Shown in pieces: positions 1-8,000 of a stretch of 8,321 nucleotides of DNA. Numbering within the stretch: the stretch's first letter is position 1; every line of letters starts with the position of its first letter. The notes under the pieces were generated by a model that was not told the DNA's origin, did no database searches, and saw only the letters and a list, made by a program, of their open reading frames with translations. Both the position numbers and the translations under genes were made by a program. Origin of the DNA: Chryseobacterium gleum (GTDB taxonomy: Bacteria; Bacteroidota; Bacteroidia; Flavobacteriales_D; Crocinitomicaceae); NCBI GenBank assembly GCA_943326315.2, contig CALPSU020000105.1, positions 1 to 8,321 of the forward strand, in the 5' to 3' direction.

Positions 1-1691
1 GCAATTAAATCAATTGCAGGGAAAATTCGTCTATTTGCAATTTTACGATCTAATTGTAACTCCATGTTACCCGTTCCTTTGAACTCTTCGAAGATTACTT
101 CATCCATTTTAGATCCAGTATCTGTAAGTGCTGTTGCTAAAATTGTAAGTGATCCACCATTTTCAATTTTACGTGCAGCTCCGAAGAATCTTTTTGGTTT
201 GTGTAAAGCATTTGCATCCACACCCCCTGAAAGTACTTTTCCAGAAGAAGGAGATACTGTATTATATGCACGAGCTAAACGAGTAATTGAGTCTAATAAA
301 ATACAAACATCGTGTCCACACTCAACCATTCTCTTTGCTTTTTCAAGTACCATGTTTGCAACTTTAACGTGTCGATCGGCTGGTTCATCAAAAGTGGAAG
401 CAATAACTTCAGCTTTTACACTTCTAGCCATATCTGTTACCTCTTCTGGACGTTCATCAATCAAAAGAACTATTAAATATGTTTCAGGATGATTTGCGGC
501 AATAGCATTCGCTACGTCCTTTAAAAGCATTGTTTTACCTGTTTTAGGTTGCGCAACAATTAAACCACGTTGACCTTTTCCAATCGGTGCAAACATATCC
601 ATCACTCTTGTAGAGAGTGTTTCTTGCTTGTGACCTGTTAATTTGAATTTTTCATCCGGGAAAAGAGGAGTTAAATATTGAAATGGGACTCTATCTCTTA
701 TATAAGAAGGATGGCGACCATTAATGGAGTCAACTTTTACTAAAGGAAAGAATTTTTCACCTTCACGTGGAGGTCTAATAGATCCTTTAATTGTATCACC
801 AGTTTTTACACCAAATAATTTTATTTGACTTTGTGAAACATAGACATCATCAGGTGAAGGTAAATAGTTATAATCTGATGAGCGTAAAAAACCAAACCCT
901 TCGGCAGCAACCTCAAGTACTCCTTCAGCAGTTACAATACCAACTAAGTCATACATTTCTTCTTCTTTTTCTCTTTCGATTTGTTGAGGAGTTTTGTTGT
1001 TGTTGTGATTGTTGTTAGGATTGTTGTTTTGCTGCGGCTTATTCTGTTGTTGATTTGTATTGTTTTGAGTAGTATTTACTTGATTATCTTTACGATAACT
1101 TGGATGATTGGGGTTGTTAGAATTAGGATTTCTATTTTTATCAAAACCAGGTTTTTGATTTGGATTTATAGGATTCAAATTTGTTTTCTGCTCTGAATCA
1201 ACTGTTTTATTTTCAATTCCGGCAGCAGCATTTTCAGCAGCTTGTTTTAGTATTTTACTTGGGTGAGGATTAGGTTTATTTGGGCGTTTTTCCAAAATTG
1301 GCTTTTCAATCACTTCCGTTTTAATTTCAGAGTTTTGAATTACGTCTAAAGCTAATGGTTCTGTTTTTTCTTTTATAAAAAGTTCAGGTTGACCAATAGT
1401 TACTTCTTCAGTTACAACGATTTTTTTTATTGTACGAGCTCTTTTTGGTTTTTCGGAAACTATTTCAGGAACACTTTCTTCAATTGTCTTTAAAACTTCA
1501 ACTTTTTTTACTGGTAAAACTTTTTCAACTTTTGGTTTAGTTGTTTTTACCGGTTTAATTGTTGAATTTACAGAAAGAATAGAATCTATTAATTCTGATT
1601 TTTTTAGAGTTTCAATTTTTGAAACATTTAATGACTTTGCAATTTCCTTTAAATCAGGGAGTTTTTTGCTCTCTAAATCTTTTTTATCCAT
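1..1691 (-). CDS. rho: Transcription termination factor Rho with long disordered N-terminal insert (C-terminus cut by window edge)
   Basis: Hexameric RNA-dependent ATPase/helicase that ends transcription by pulling nascent RNA from RNA polymerase in the cytoplasm. 563 codons are visible from the ATG at 1691-1689; by alignment from memory with E. coli Rho about 40 C-terminal residues are missing. Domains in order: Rho_N/SAP-like helical segment (about residues 4-40); a Lys/Glu/Pro-rich linker (45-165); an Asn/Gln/Pro-rich low-complexity stretch (about 167-238); the cold-shock-like OB RNA-binding domain (246-325, with EGFGFLRSSDYNY); then the RecA-like ATPase. Walker A is AQPKTGKT (380-387), Walker B ends in LLDS with D467, followed by the Q-loop GGVDANALHKPKR, the R-loop DTGSKMDE, and GTGNMELQLDR with the likely arginine finger R549. 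The start is supported by the Rho_N domain beginning directly after it and by an A-rich leader. The core motifs make the identification close to certain. Compared with E. coli Rho (419 residues) it is longer because of the insert, which is usual in Bacteroidota. Confidence 0.98.
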   Translation of the reverse strand, partial: MDKKDLESKKLPDLKEIAKSLNVSKIETLKKSELIDSILSVNSTIKPVKTTKPKVEKVLPVKKVEVLKTIEESVPEIVSEKPKRARTIKKIVVTEEVTIGQPELFIKEKTEPLALDVIQNSEIKTEVIEKPILEKRPNKPNPHPSKILKQAAENAAAGIENKTVDSEQKTNLNPINPNQKPGFDKNRNPNSNNPNHPSYRKDNQVNTTQNNTNQQQNKPQQNNNPNNNHNNNKTPQQIEREKEEEMYDLVGIVTAEGVLEVAAEGFGFLRSSDYNYLPSPDDVYVSQSQIKLFGVKTGDTIKGSIRPPREGEKFFPLVKVDSINGRHPSYIRDRVPFQYLTPLFPDEKFKLTGHKQETLSTRVMDMFAPIGKGQRGLIVAQPKTGKTMLLKDVANAIAANHPETYLIVLLIDERPEEVTDMARSVKAEVIASTFDEPADRHVKVANMVLEKAKRMVECGHDVCILLDSITRLARAYNTVSPSSGKVLSGGVDANALHKPKRFFGAARKIENGGSLTILATALTDTGSKMDEVIFEEFKGTGNMELQLDRKIANRRIFPAIDLI

Positions 1692-1763
1692 AAAAATGAA
1701 AAATGTATATTTTAAATATTGAGATATTTTCTAATGAAGTGTATTCTAGGATTTTTTTGTAAA

Positions 1764-1792
1764 CAAAGATTATATTTTGTTTCGCGGTACAA
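1764..1792 (-). promoter_or_regulatory. Tentative Bacteroidota-type promoter for rho
   Basis: Read on the minus strand, a TTG (1792-1790) is followed after 17 bases by TAATCTTTG (1772-1764). The Bacteroidota housekeeping consensus is TTG, 17-23 bases, TAnnTTTG. The -7 box here has one base too many between TA and TTTG, so the match is imperfect. It would give a leader of roughly 65-70 bases before the rho ATG. In DNA this A+T-rich such matches arise by chance, so this is only a candidate. Confidence 0.22.
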
Positions 1793-1877
1793 TAGTACAA
1801 ATTTTCTTTCTTTTAACAAGTAAAAAGAAAAAAAGTTTTGATCAAAATCTATTTATAGTTCTAATTTTTATTATTTC

Positions 1878-1885
1878 TATATTTG
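1878..1885 (+). promoter_or_regulatory. Candidate -7 box for the symporter / glycosyltransferase pair
   Basis: TATATTTG matches the Bacteroidota -7 consensus TAnnTTTG exactly and ends 19 bases before the symporter ATG. This implies a short A-rich leader, which is typical where Shine-Dalgarno sequences are not used. No TTG (-33 box) lies at the expected 17-23 base distance upstream, so the promoter is incomplete by consensus. Confidence 0.35.
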
Positions 1886-1904
1886 ACTTCAAATTAAAAA
1901 AAAT

Positions 1905-3299
1905 ATGAAATCTATTTCCTCTTTATTCTGGTATGTAAGTTCATTTATGCTTATAGGCTGTTTGTTTTTTTTAGAATCAGTTTTACCAAACATTAATCCA
2001 ATAGCTTTTAAAAGTATTAGATATGTTTTAATGGGATTACTTTTTGTCATTTCTTACAAACGTAAAAAGATGTCTTTATGGATCTTTTCATCCATGATTA
2101 TTGGAATAGAAGTTGGTATTGATTTTCCTGATTTTGCAAAAGAAATGTCACGTTTTGGAACTATCTTTTTAAGATTAATAAAATCACTTGTTGCACCTCT
2201 AATTTTCGCTACACTTGTTGTTGGTATTGCTGGACATAGCAATATTAAACAAGTAGGTAGGATGGGATTAAAAAGTATTTTGTACTTTGAAATTGTAACT
2301 ACAATTGCTTTGTTTATTGGTTTATTGGCGATTAATATTAGTCAAGCTGGGGTTGGAGTTAAAGTGGAGGTAAGTAAAAATGACTCAGCCAAATCGACTG
2401 AAATTCTTGCGGCAGCAGCAGCTCCTAAAGATCATTTAGTAGAAATTTTCCCAGAAAATATAGCCAAATCAATTTTTGAAAATAATGTTCTACAAGTAGT
2501 TGTGTTTTCCGTTATTTTCGCAATTGGTCTAGGAATGGTTAAGCATCAACGTCAAAAAGAAACTATGTTAAATTTCTTTGAAGGATTAAGTGAAGTGATG
2601 TTTAAATTTACAGATATTGTAATGTATTTAGCTCCATTAGCTGTATTTGGAGCTTTGTCTAGTACTGTTGCTAAGTCAGGAGTAGATGTTTTAGTGAATT
2701 TATTCAAATTAGTTGGAACCTTATACATTGCCTTAATAATATTTGTTTTAGTCGTGTTTTTACCTATTGCATTATTTGCTAAAATTCCGATTAAACGATT
2801 TTTAAACGCTGTTTCCGAACCTGTTTCTTTGGCTTTTGCTACAGCAAGTAGTGAAGCTTCTTTACCAATTGCAATGGAAAATTTAGAGAAATTTGGTGTT
2901 GCGAAAAAAGTTGTCGCTTTTGTAATTCCTACAGGCTATAGTTTTAATCTAGATGGAACAACTCTTTATTTATCTTTAGCATCTGTTTTTGTTGCCCAAA
3001 TGTGTGGAGTTGATTTATCAATATCTCAGCAAATTACAATGTGTTTTGTTCTTATGCTAACAAGTAAAGGTGTTGCAGGAGTAAGGGGAGCTTCTTTTGT
3101 TATTTTAGCAGGAACTGTTGCCTCAATGGGATTAGATCCAGAAAAAGCGAGTGTTATTTTAGCCGTGGATGCATTGATGGATATGGGTAGAACTAGTATT
3201 AATGTTCTTGGAAACTGTCTTGCATCTGTTGTAATAGCAAAAAGTGAAGGTGAATTTGACATGGATTTAGCAACTGGAAAATCAGTATTTGAAGCGTGA
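1905..3299 (+). CDS. Dicarboxylate/amino acid:cation symporter (DAACS family, GltP/DctA type)
   Basis: Inner-membrane secondary transporter of the SLC1/GltPh fold, importing dicarboxylates or acidic amino acids with Na+ or H+. 464 residues, slightly longer than usual family members (about 400-440). Signature elements are all present: the serine-rich HP1 loop region ASSEASLP (314-321), the TM7 motif NLDGT (348-352; family NMDGT), the HP2 loop TSKGVAGVRGAS (386-397), and the TM8 substrate/cation segment with D422, D426, R429, T430 and N433 in DALMDMGRTSIN. The position matching the Na1-site aspartate D405 of GltPh is N437, as in DctA-type proteins. The extra length is at the N-terminus, where about 55 residues with two hydrophobic stretches (about 7-27 and 39-50) precede the usual TM1 (about 57-72). 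The ATG follows an A-rich leader (AAATTAAAAAAAAT). The stop codon overlaps the next gene. Family assignment is firm; substrate and coupling ion cannot be read from the sequence. Confidence 0.93.
   Translation: MKSISSLFWYVSSFMLIGCLFFLESVLPNINPIAFKSIRYVLMGLLFVISYKRKKMSLWIFSSMIIGIEVGIDFPDFAKEMSRFGTIFLRLIKSLVAPLIFATLVVGIAGHSNIKQVGRMGLKSILYFEIVTTIALFIGLLAINISQAGVGVKVEVSKNDSAKSTEILAAAAAPKDHLVEIFPENIAKSIFENNVLQVVVFSVIFAIGLGMVKHQRQKETMLNFFEGLSEVMFKFTDIVMYLAPLAVFGALSSTVAKSGVDVLVNLFKLVGTLYIALIIFVLVVFLPIALFAKIPIKRFLNAVSEPVSLAFATASSEASLPIAMENLEKFGVAKKVVAFVIPTGYSFNLDGTTLYLSLASVFVAQMCGVDLSISQQITMCFVLMLTSKGVAGVRGASFVILAGTVASMGLDPEKASVILAVDALMDMGRTSINVLGNCLASVVIAKSEGEFDMDLATGKSVFEA
3296..3299 (+). promoter_or_regulatory. 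GTGA stop/start overlap (translational coupling site)
   Basis: The symporter ends with TGA at 3297-3299 and the glycosyltransferase starts with GTG at 3296-3298. With no internal promoter or Shine-Dalgarno sequence visible, translation of the second gene most likely depends on ribosomes finishing the first. This supports one mRNA for the two genes. Confidence 0.75.
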
Positions 3300-4915
3300 A
3301 ATTTAAACTTCAAAGTTGGCAGATTGTTATAATTATATTTTTTCTTGTTGAAGCATTTATAAATCCTACGGGAGAATTCCCTTTAAATGACGATTGGGCA
3401 TATTCAAAATCAATTGAAATATATTGTAGAACAGGTCTTATTGAGCTCTCTAATTGGATTGCGATTCCATTTTTAAGTCAATTTTTCTTAGGAATAGTAT
3501 TCAGTAAAATTTTCGGATTTTCATTTTTTGGTTTAAGGTTATTGTCAATTTTAGCCTCATTATTTAGCGTTTACATTCTTCATCTAATATTAGAATTATT
3601 ACAAATTTATAAAACTAAAAGCCTTTATGTTTTAGCTGTTTTTATTTTTAATCCTTTGACATTATCTCTATGTAATACTTTTTTACCAGATTCGATTGTT
3701 CTCTTTTTCGCTTTGATTTCTTTTTATTTTATGATTAAAATATTAAAAATTCCAAGTATTTTGAATTTATTATTTTTTGTAATTTTCACAGTATTAGGTA
3801 CTATAAATAGACAAACTGGTATATTGATACCTCTTATTTTTGGAATTTTATTTTACATATTAACCAGTAAAAATTGGAAGAATTTATTAATTTCTATATT
3901 CCCTTTTTTAATCAATATTTTAGCACTTTCACTAAGCGAAATAGTATTAAATAGCAACGAAATTTTACCAGATAATTACAATCTTCAATTGTCACGAATT
4001 ATTGATACCATTGTTCATCCTTCTATAGAATCTATTTGTTTAATTGGAGTTAATTTTGTTTCATCAACTCTTTGTTTAGGGTTGATTATTTTACCACTAA
4101 CGATATCAAATTTTAAAGTTCATTTTAAAGAAATTTTTCAGAGTAAATATTTCAAATGGTTCTTTATTAGCTACTTGTTACTAGTCCTTTTAAAAGTTTT
4201 TTTTACAGGTTTTATTAATCCATTTGTTGGAAATATTTTTTATCCATTCGGAACTGGTCCAATCATTTTAACTGGTTTTAATACAGATAAAATCAAGATT
4301 TATTCATTTCTCATAAAGTCTTTTTTTATTGCTTTAAATATTTTAGGATGTTTAAGCTTTTCATTTTCAATTTATTCAATTTTAAAATCGATAATTAATA
4401 CGTTTAAAAAAGATATAAACTGGGTTTCTGTTTTTTTTATACTTCTGTTTATTTGTTATTTAATTCCAATTTGTTTCAATTATGCTAATGATAGATATTT
4501 ATTGTTTTTAATACCTTTTTTCTTTGTTGGATATATTAAATCGTATGATTTTGAATTCAATAAAATCTTATTTATAATAAGTTTTCTTCCAATTTTCTAT
4601 TTTTCTGTAGCAAGTTCTTTTGATTATTTTAGATTGAATCAAGCCCGTTGGAAAGCATTAAATCATCTAACAAATGAACGTTTAATTTTACCTCAACAAA
4701 TTGATGGTGGTTTTGAATTTAACGCATGGTATTTATCAGAATCTATAAACTACGATCCATCGCACGAAGGACGTTGGTGGTGGATTGTAAAAGATGATTA
4801 TATAATTTCACCTAAAAATAGAAAAGGTTATTTTATTGAATCTAGATACCCTTTTACAAGCATTATATCTTATCCTTTTAATGAATTATATGTGTTGAAA
4901 AAAATAAAAAAGTAA
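3296..4915 (+). CDS. GT39-like polytopic membrane glycosyltransferase (GT-C fold), GTG start
   Basis: 539-residue, very hydrophobic protein with many predicted membrane segments and a soluble C-terminal tail. It resembles the glycosyltransferase family 39 / ArnT-PMT-like proteins, which move a sugar from a polyprenyl-phosphate carrier onto an extracytoplasmic acceptor. Supporting motifs: NDDW (31-34) in the first periplasmic loop, the usual place of the catalytic GT-C acidic residue; NPL (119-121) followed by FLPD (129-132), the second acidic loop motif; RQTG (172-175); and a C-terminal region with DGGFEFNAW (470-478) followed by RWWWIVKDDY and a KGYF segment, a tail I recall from uncharacterised GT39-annotated proteins. 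The start is GTG at 3296-3298 in a GTGA overlap with the symporter stop. An in-frame TGA at 3290-3292 rules out a start further upstream, and the first in-frame ATG (about codon 146) would delete the catalytic motif. Sugar donor and acceptor are unknown. Confidence 0.8.
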   Translation: MKFKLQSWQIVIIIFFLVEAFINPTGEFPLNDDWAYSKSIEIYCRTGLIELSNWIAIPFLSQFFLGIVFSKIFGFSFFGLRLLSILASLFSVYILHLILELLQIYKTKSLYVLAVFIFNPLTLSLCNTFLPDSIVLFFALISFYFMIKILKIPSILNLLFFVIFTVLGTINRQTGILIPLIFGILFYILTSKNWKNLLISIFPFLINILALSLSEIVLNSNEILPDNYNLQLSRIIDTIVHPSIESICLIGVNFVSSTLCLGLIILPLTISNFKVHFKEIFQSKYFKWFFISYLLLVLLKVFFTGFINPFVGNIFYPFGTGPIILTGFNTDKIKIYSFLIKSFFIALNILGCLSFSFSIYSILKSIINTFKKDINWVSVFFILLFICYLIPICFNYANDRYLLFLIPFFFVGYIKSYDFEFNKILFIISFLPIFYFSVASSFDYFRLNQARWKALNHLTNERLILPQQIDGGFEFNAWYLSESINYDPSHEGRWWWIVKDDYIISPKNRKGYFIESRYPFTSIISYPFNELYVLKKIKK

Positions 4916-5049
4916 TTTATTTTATCGATGGATGTGTTTAAATTATAGATGGGCGATTGTTTTTGTCTTTTTAGTCTACTTTTTCTAGATAGAAAGAAAT
5001 TTTATTTGTTTATTTGTTTAGATTCAATTAAAAATTAAATAAACAAGCT
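4916..5049. other. A+T-rich intergenic gap; no gene, weak signals only
   Basis: This 134-base stretch separates the glycosyltransferase from the secreted-protein gene. It holds a weak all-A/T inverted repeat reaching back into the end of the upstream gene (AAAATAAA at 4901-4908 with TTTATTTT at 4916-4923). There is also a small hairpin, TTTCT/AGAAA with loop AGAT (4982-4995), followed by a T-rich run. Two adjacent copies of TTTATTTG occur at 5001-5016; each is one base off the TAnnTTTG -7 box, and no TTG is correctly spaced. The start codon at 5050 is preceded by an A-rich leader. A terminator and a promoter must lie somewhere here if the last gene is separately transcribed, but none can be called with confidence. 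Confidence 0.5.
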
Positions 5050-8000
5050 ATGTTAAGAGTAATTATTTCTTCATTTTTGATTCTTTTTTCAAGTTCGATC
5101 ATATCTCAAATTATCTATCCTGGAACCACTACTTTAGGTCCAGTTGAAATAGTTTATGATTATTCTGCTTCTAAATGTAATGTTATTGATATTCCAGATG
5201 CTCCAACTAGAGTTTTTAGAGATGCTTCTGGTAATTTAAATTTAATGGCTTCACATTTTACTAGTTGGAGAATGACTGGATCAAATTTTAACTCTTTATC
5301 AAAAGATTGTGCTTCAGTAATGACTTCAGATTTAGATTCGGATCCTTCAAAATTCAACAATAAAGAATGGATTTCTTCTACATATACAGAAGATGGTTTA
5401 ACAGTTCATGCATTAATTCACGATGAATATGTACCCTGTGGAAATTGGAATAATTGCTGGTACAATGGAATTACATATTCTTCTTCTTCTGATGGTGGTC
5501 AAACATATACCCATACTACTGCGCCTAGCAATTTAGTTGCAGCTTCACCTTATCAATCTCCTTATCCAACAGTTCATACTCCTTTTGGAATTTTTGGTGG
5601 ATCAAACATTATAAAAAAAGATGGGTATTATTATGTTCTTGTTCATTTGGAAGCACATTTATTACAAGATTGGGGAACTGGAGTAATAAGAACAAATAAT
5701 CTAAGTGATCCAACAAGTTGGAGAGGGTGGGACGGAACTGATTATACTGTTTCATTCGTTAATCCTTATACTGCAACTGGGTACAATCCTGCTGATAAAG
5801 TTTTAGCTCCAGTTTCAAGAGATAGAATAGCTAAAATGTGTAATAGTTTAACGTATAACACATATTTTGGAAAATACATGGTTACAGATTATTCTAATGC
5901 TATTGTAAACGGCGTAATGACCTATGGATTTTTTTATTCACTTTCAGATGATTTAATCAATTGGTCATCACCACGCTTAATTCTTCAAACAAATTCAACA
6001 TGGGCTGCAGGAGGTTCTCTATATGCTTCTATAATAGATCATAATGATGTAACAAGAAATTTTGAAAGGCCAGGTCAGTCTTGTTATTTGTATTATACTA
6101 AATGGAATTCTGGAACTTACGATAGAGATTTAGTTAGAGTTCCAGTTACTTTTAATAAAGAAATTGTTTCTTCATTTGTTGTTAACAGCATAACTGATTT
6201 ATCAGATAAAACTCCAGGTGATGGTATTTGTTTGACATCGGGAGGTGTATGTTCATTAAGAGCAGCTCTAGAGGAATCTAATGCTCGGCCTCCATATGAT
6301 TTTTATGACGTTACACCTATGCCAATTACGTTTAATATTTCTGGAACAGGAATCAAAACAATTACACCAACAACAAGTTATAATGAAGTTTTTTATCCAA
6401 TAAATATAAATGGATATACTCAAACAGGAGCTGCAGAAAATACTTATAATTTTAATCAAGGATTAAATACGGCTATTAAGGTGAAAATAGATGGAATCAA
6501 TACCTCAGGAATTTTCGCATTTCATTGTGGTTATAATACGTTAAAAGGACTAGCATTTACTAACGGAAACATTGACTTTTTATACGAAGCTGGTTATTCT
6601 AAAAATAGAGATAATAATACAGTAGAAGGTTGCTTTATAGGTATGAATACAAATGGTTTAACTTCTTCAAGTTCTTCACTTAATTTTACAAATCAGAATT
6701 CAAACACAATTGGAGGAACAACAAATGCTAAGCGTAATTTAATTGGTGGTGGTGTAATTTTAGATAGATCAAATTTGAATTCAGTTTTTGGAAATTATTT
6801 TGGATCAACTTTGACGGGGATTTCTTCTAGTTCAACTAATGCTCATGGAATTCAAATTATAGATTCCTCTTCTTTTAATATTATTGGTGGTTCAAATACC
6901 ATGGAAGCCAATTTGTTTTCAGGAGGAAATAGAGGTATAATGATTAAGGGAGTTTATACAACAGGTAATGAAATTAAAAATAATTTAATTGGTTCAACAA
7001 TTGACGGAGTAACAGCTTTAGGAAATCAAAATGCTGGAATTTTATTATCAAATGGCACATATTCAAATACAATTTCAGGAAATGTGATTATGGCAAATTC
7101 CTCAGATGAAGCTGGGATTTGGATGGATAGTACCTTTAATAATTCAATCGTTTCAAATTTTATTGGGACGAGTGCTAATCAGTCTACAGTTGCGGGTAAT
7201 GGAGATGCTGGAACTTTTAGTGCAGGAATAATGATTATGAATGAAAGTGCAAATAACATAATTGGTGGCACAAATTCATCAGATGGGAATGTTATTTCAA
7301 ATAATGTTTTTGGTATTATGTTGCAGTCAAATTCTGGAATTGGAAATACATTTAAATCAAATATTTATTACAATAATTCAGAAATGGCAATTGATATTGA
7401 TGGTGATTATACACCTACTGGTTTAGATGCTTTGGATGTTGATTCAGGACCAAATGGAATTCAGAATTACCCAATTATAACAAGTTCATATGTAACAGCT
7501 TCTCAAATTTCTATTGTCGGAACATTTAATTCTAAAGCTAATAAAACCTATACAATTGAGTATTATTCAAATGTAACATGTAATCAATCTGGTTTTGGAG
7601 AAGGGAAGTTATTGATTGGAAATCAATCAATAACAACTAATTCTTCTGGAAATGCAACTATTAATTCTTCGTTTTCGGTAATTGTTCCAGCTGGAAGTTT
7701 TATAACATGTTTAGCGACCGATGATTTAAATTCTACATCTGAATTTTCAGAATGCGTTTTAACGCAATCAGCTATAGCTCCTTCCATACCAATAATCTCG
7801 GCGTCTAGTACTTTAGTTTTTTGTCAAGGAAACTCAGTAACATTAACATCTTCAGCAGCAACATCTTATTTATGGTCAAATGGTGCTACATCTCAATCAA
7901 TTAATGTTACTTCATCAGGAAATTATAGTGTTATTATATCAAATCCTCAAGGTTTAACAGCAACTTCAACTTCAACTTCTGTTACTGTAAATAATTTACC

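Noticed and set aside
64..1196. Plus-strand open frames at 64-492, 791-1018 and 981-1196
   Set aside because: They lie antisense to rho. Their compositions (for example the Cys/Val-rich run near 1000) are mirror images of rho codons, including the Asn/Gln-rich stretch, and show no recognisable domain.
1807..1830. Inverted repeat TTTCTTTTA / TAAAAAGAAA between rho and the symporter
   Set aside because: The stem is nearly all A/T with a bulge and lies between two divergently transcribed genes, where no terminator is needed. It may be chance in A+T-rich DNA.
2054..3313. Minus-strand open frames at 2054-2242 and 3026-3313
   Set aside because: They are antisense to the symporter, whose family motifs cover the same DNA in the plus frame.
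5160..6459. Minus-strand open frames at 5160-5360 and 6268-6459
   Set aside because: They are antisense to the secreted-protein gene, which has a continuous frame with recognisable domains; the Cys-rich look of the second one comes from reverse-complemented Thr/Ala/Gln codons.
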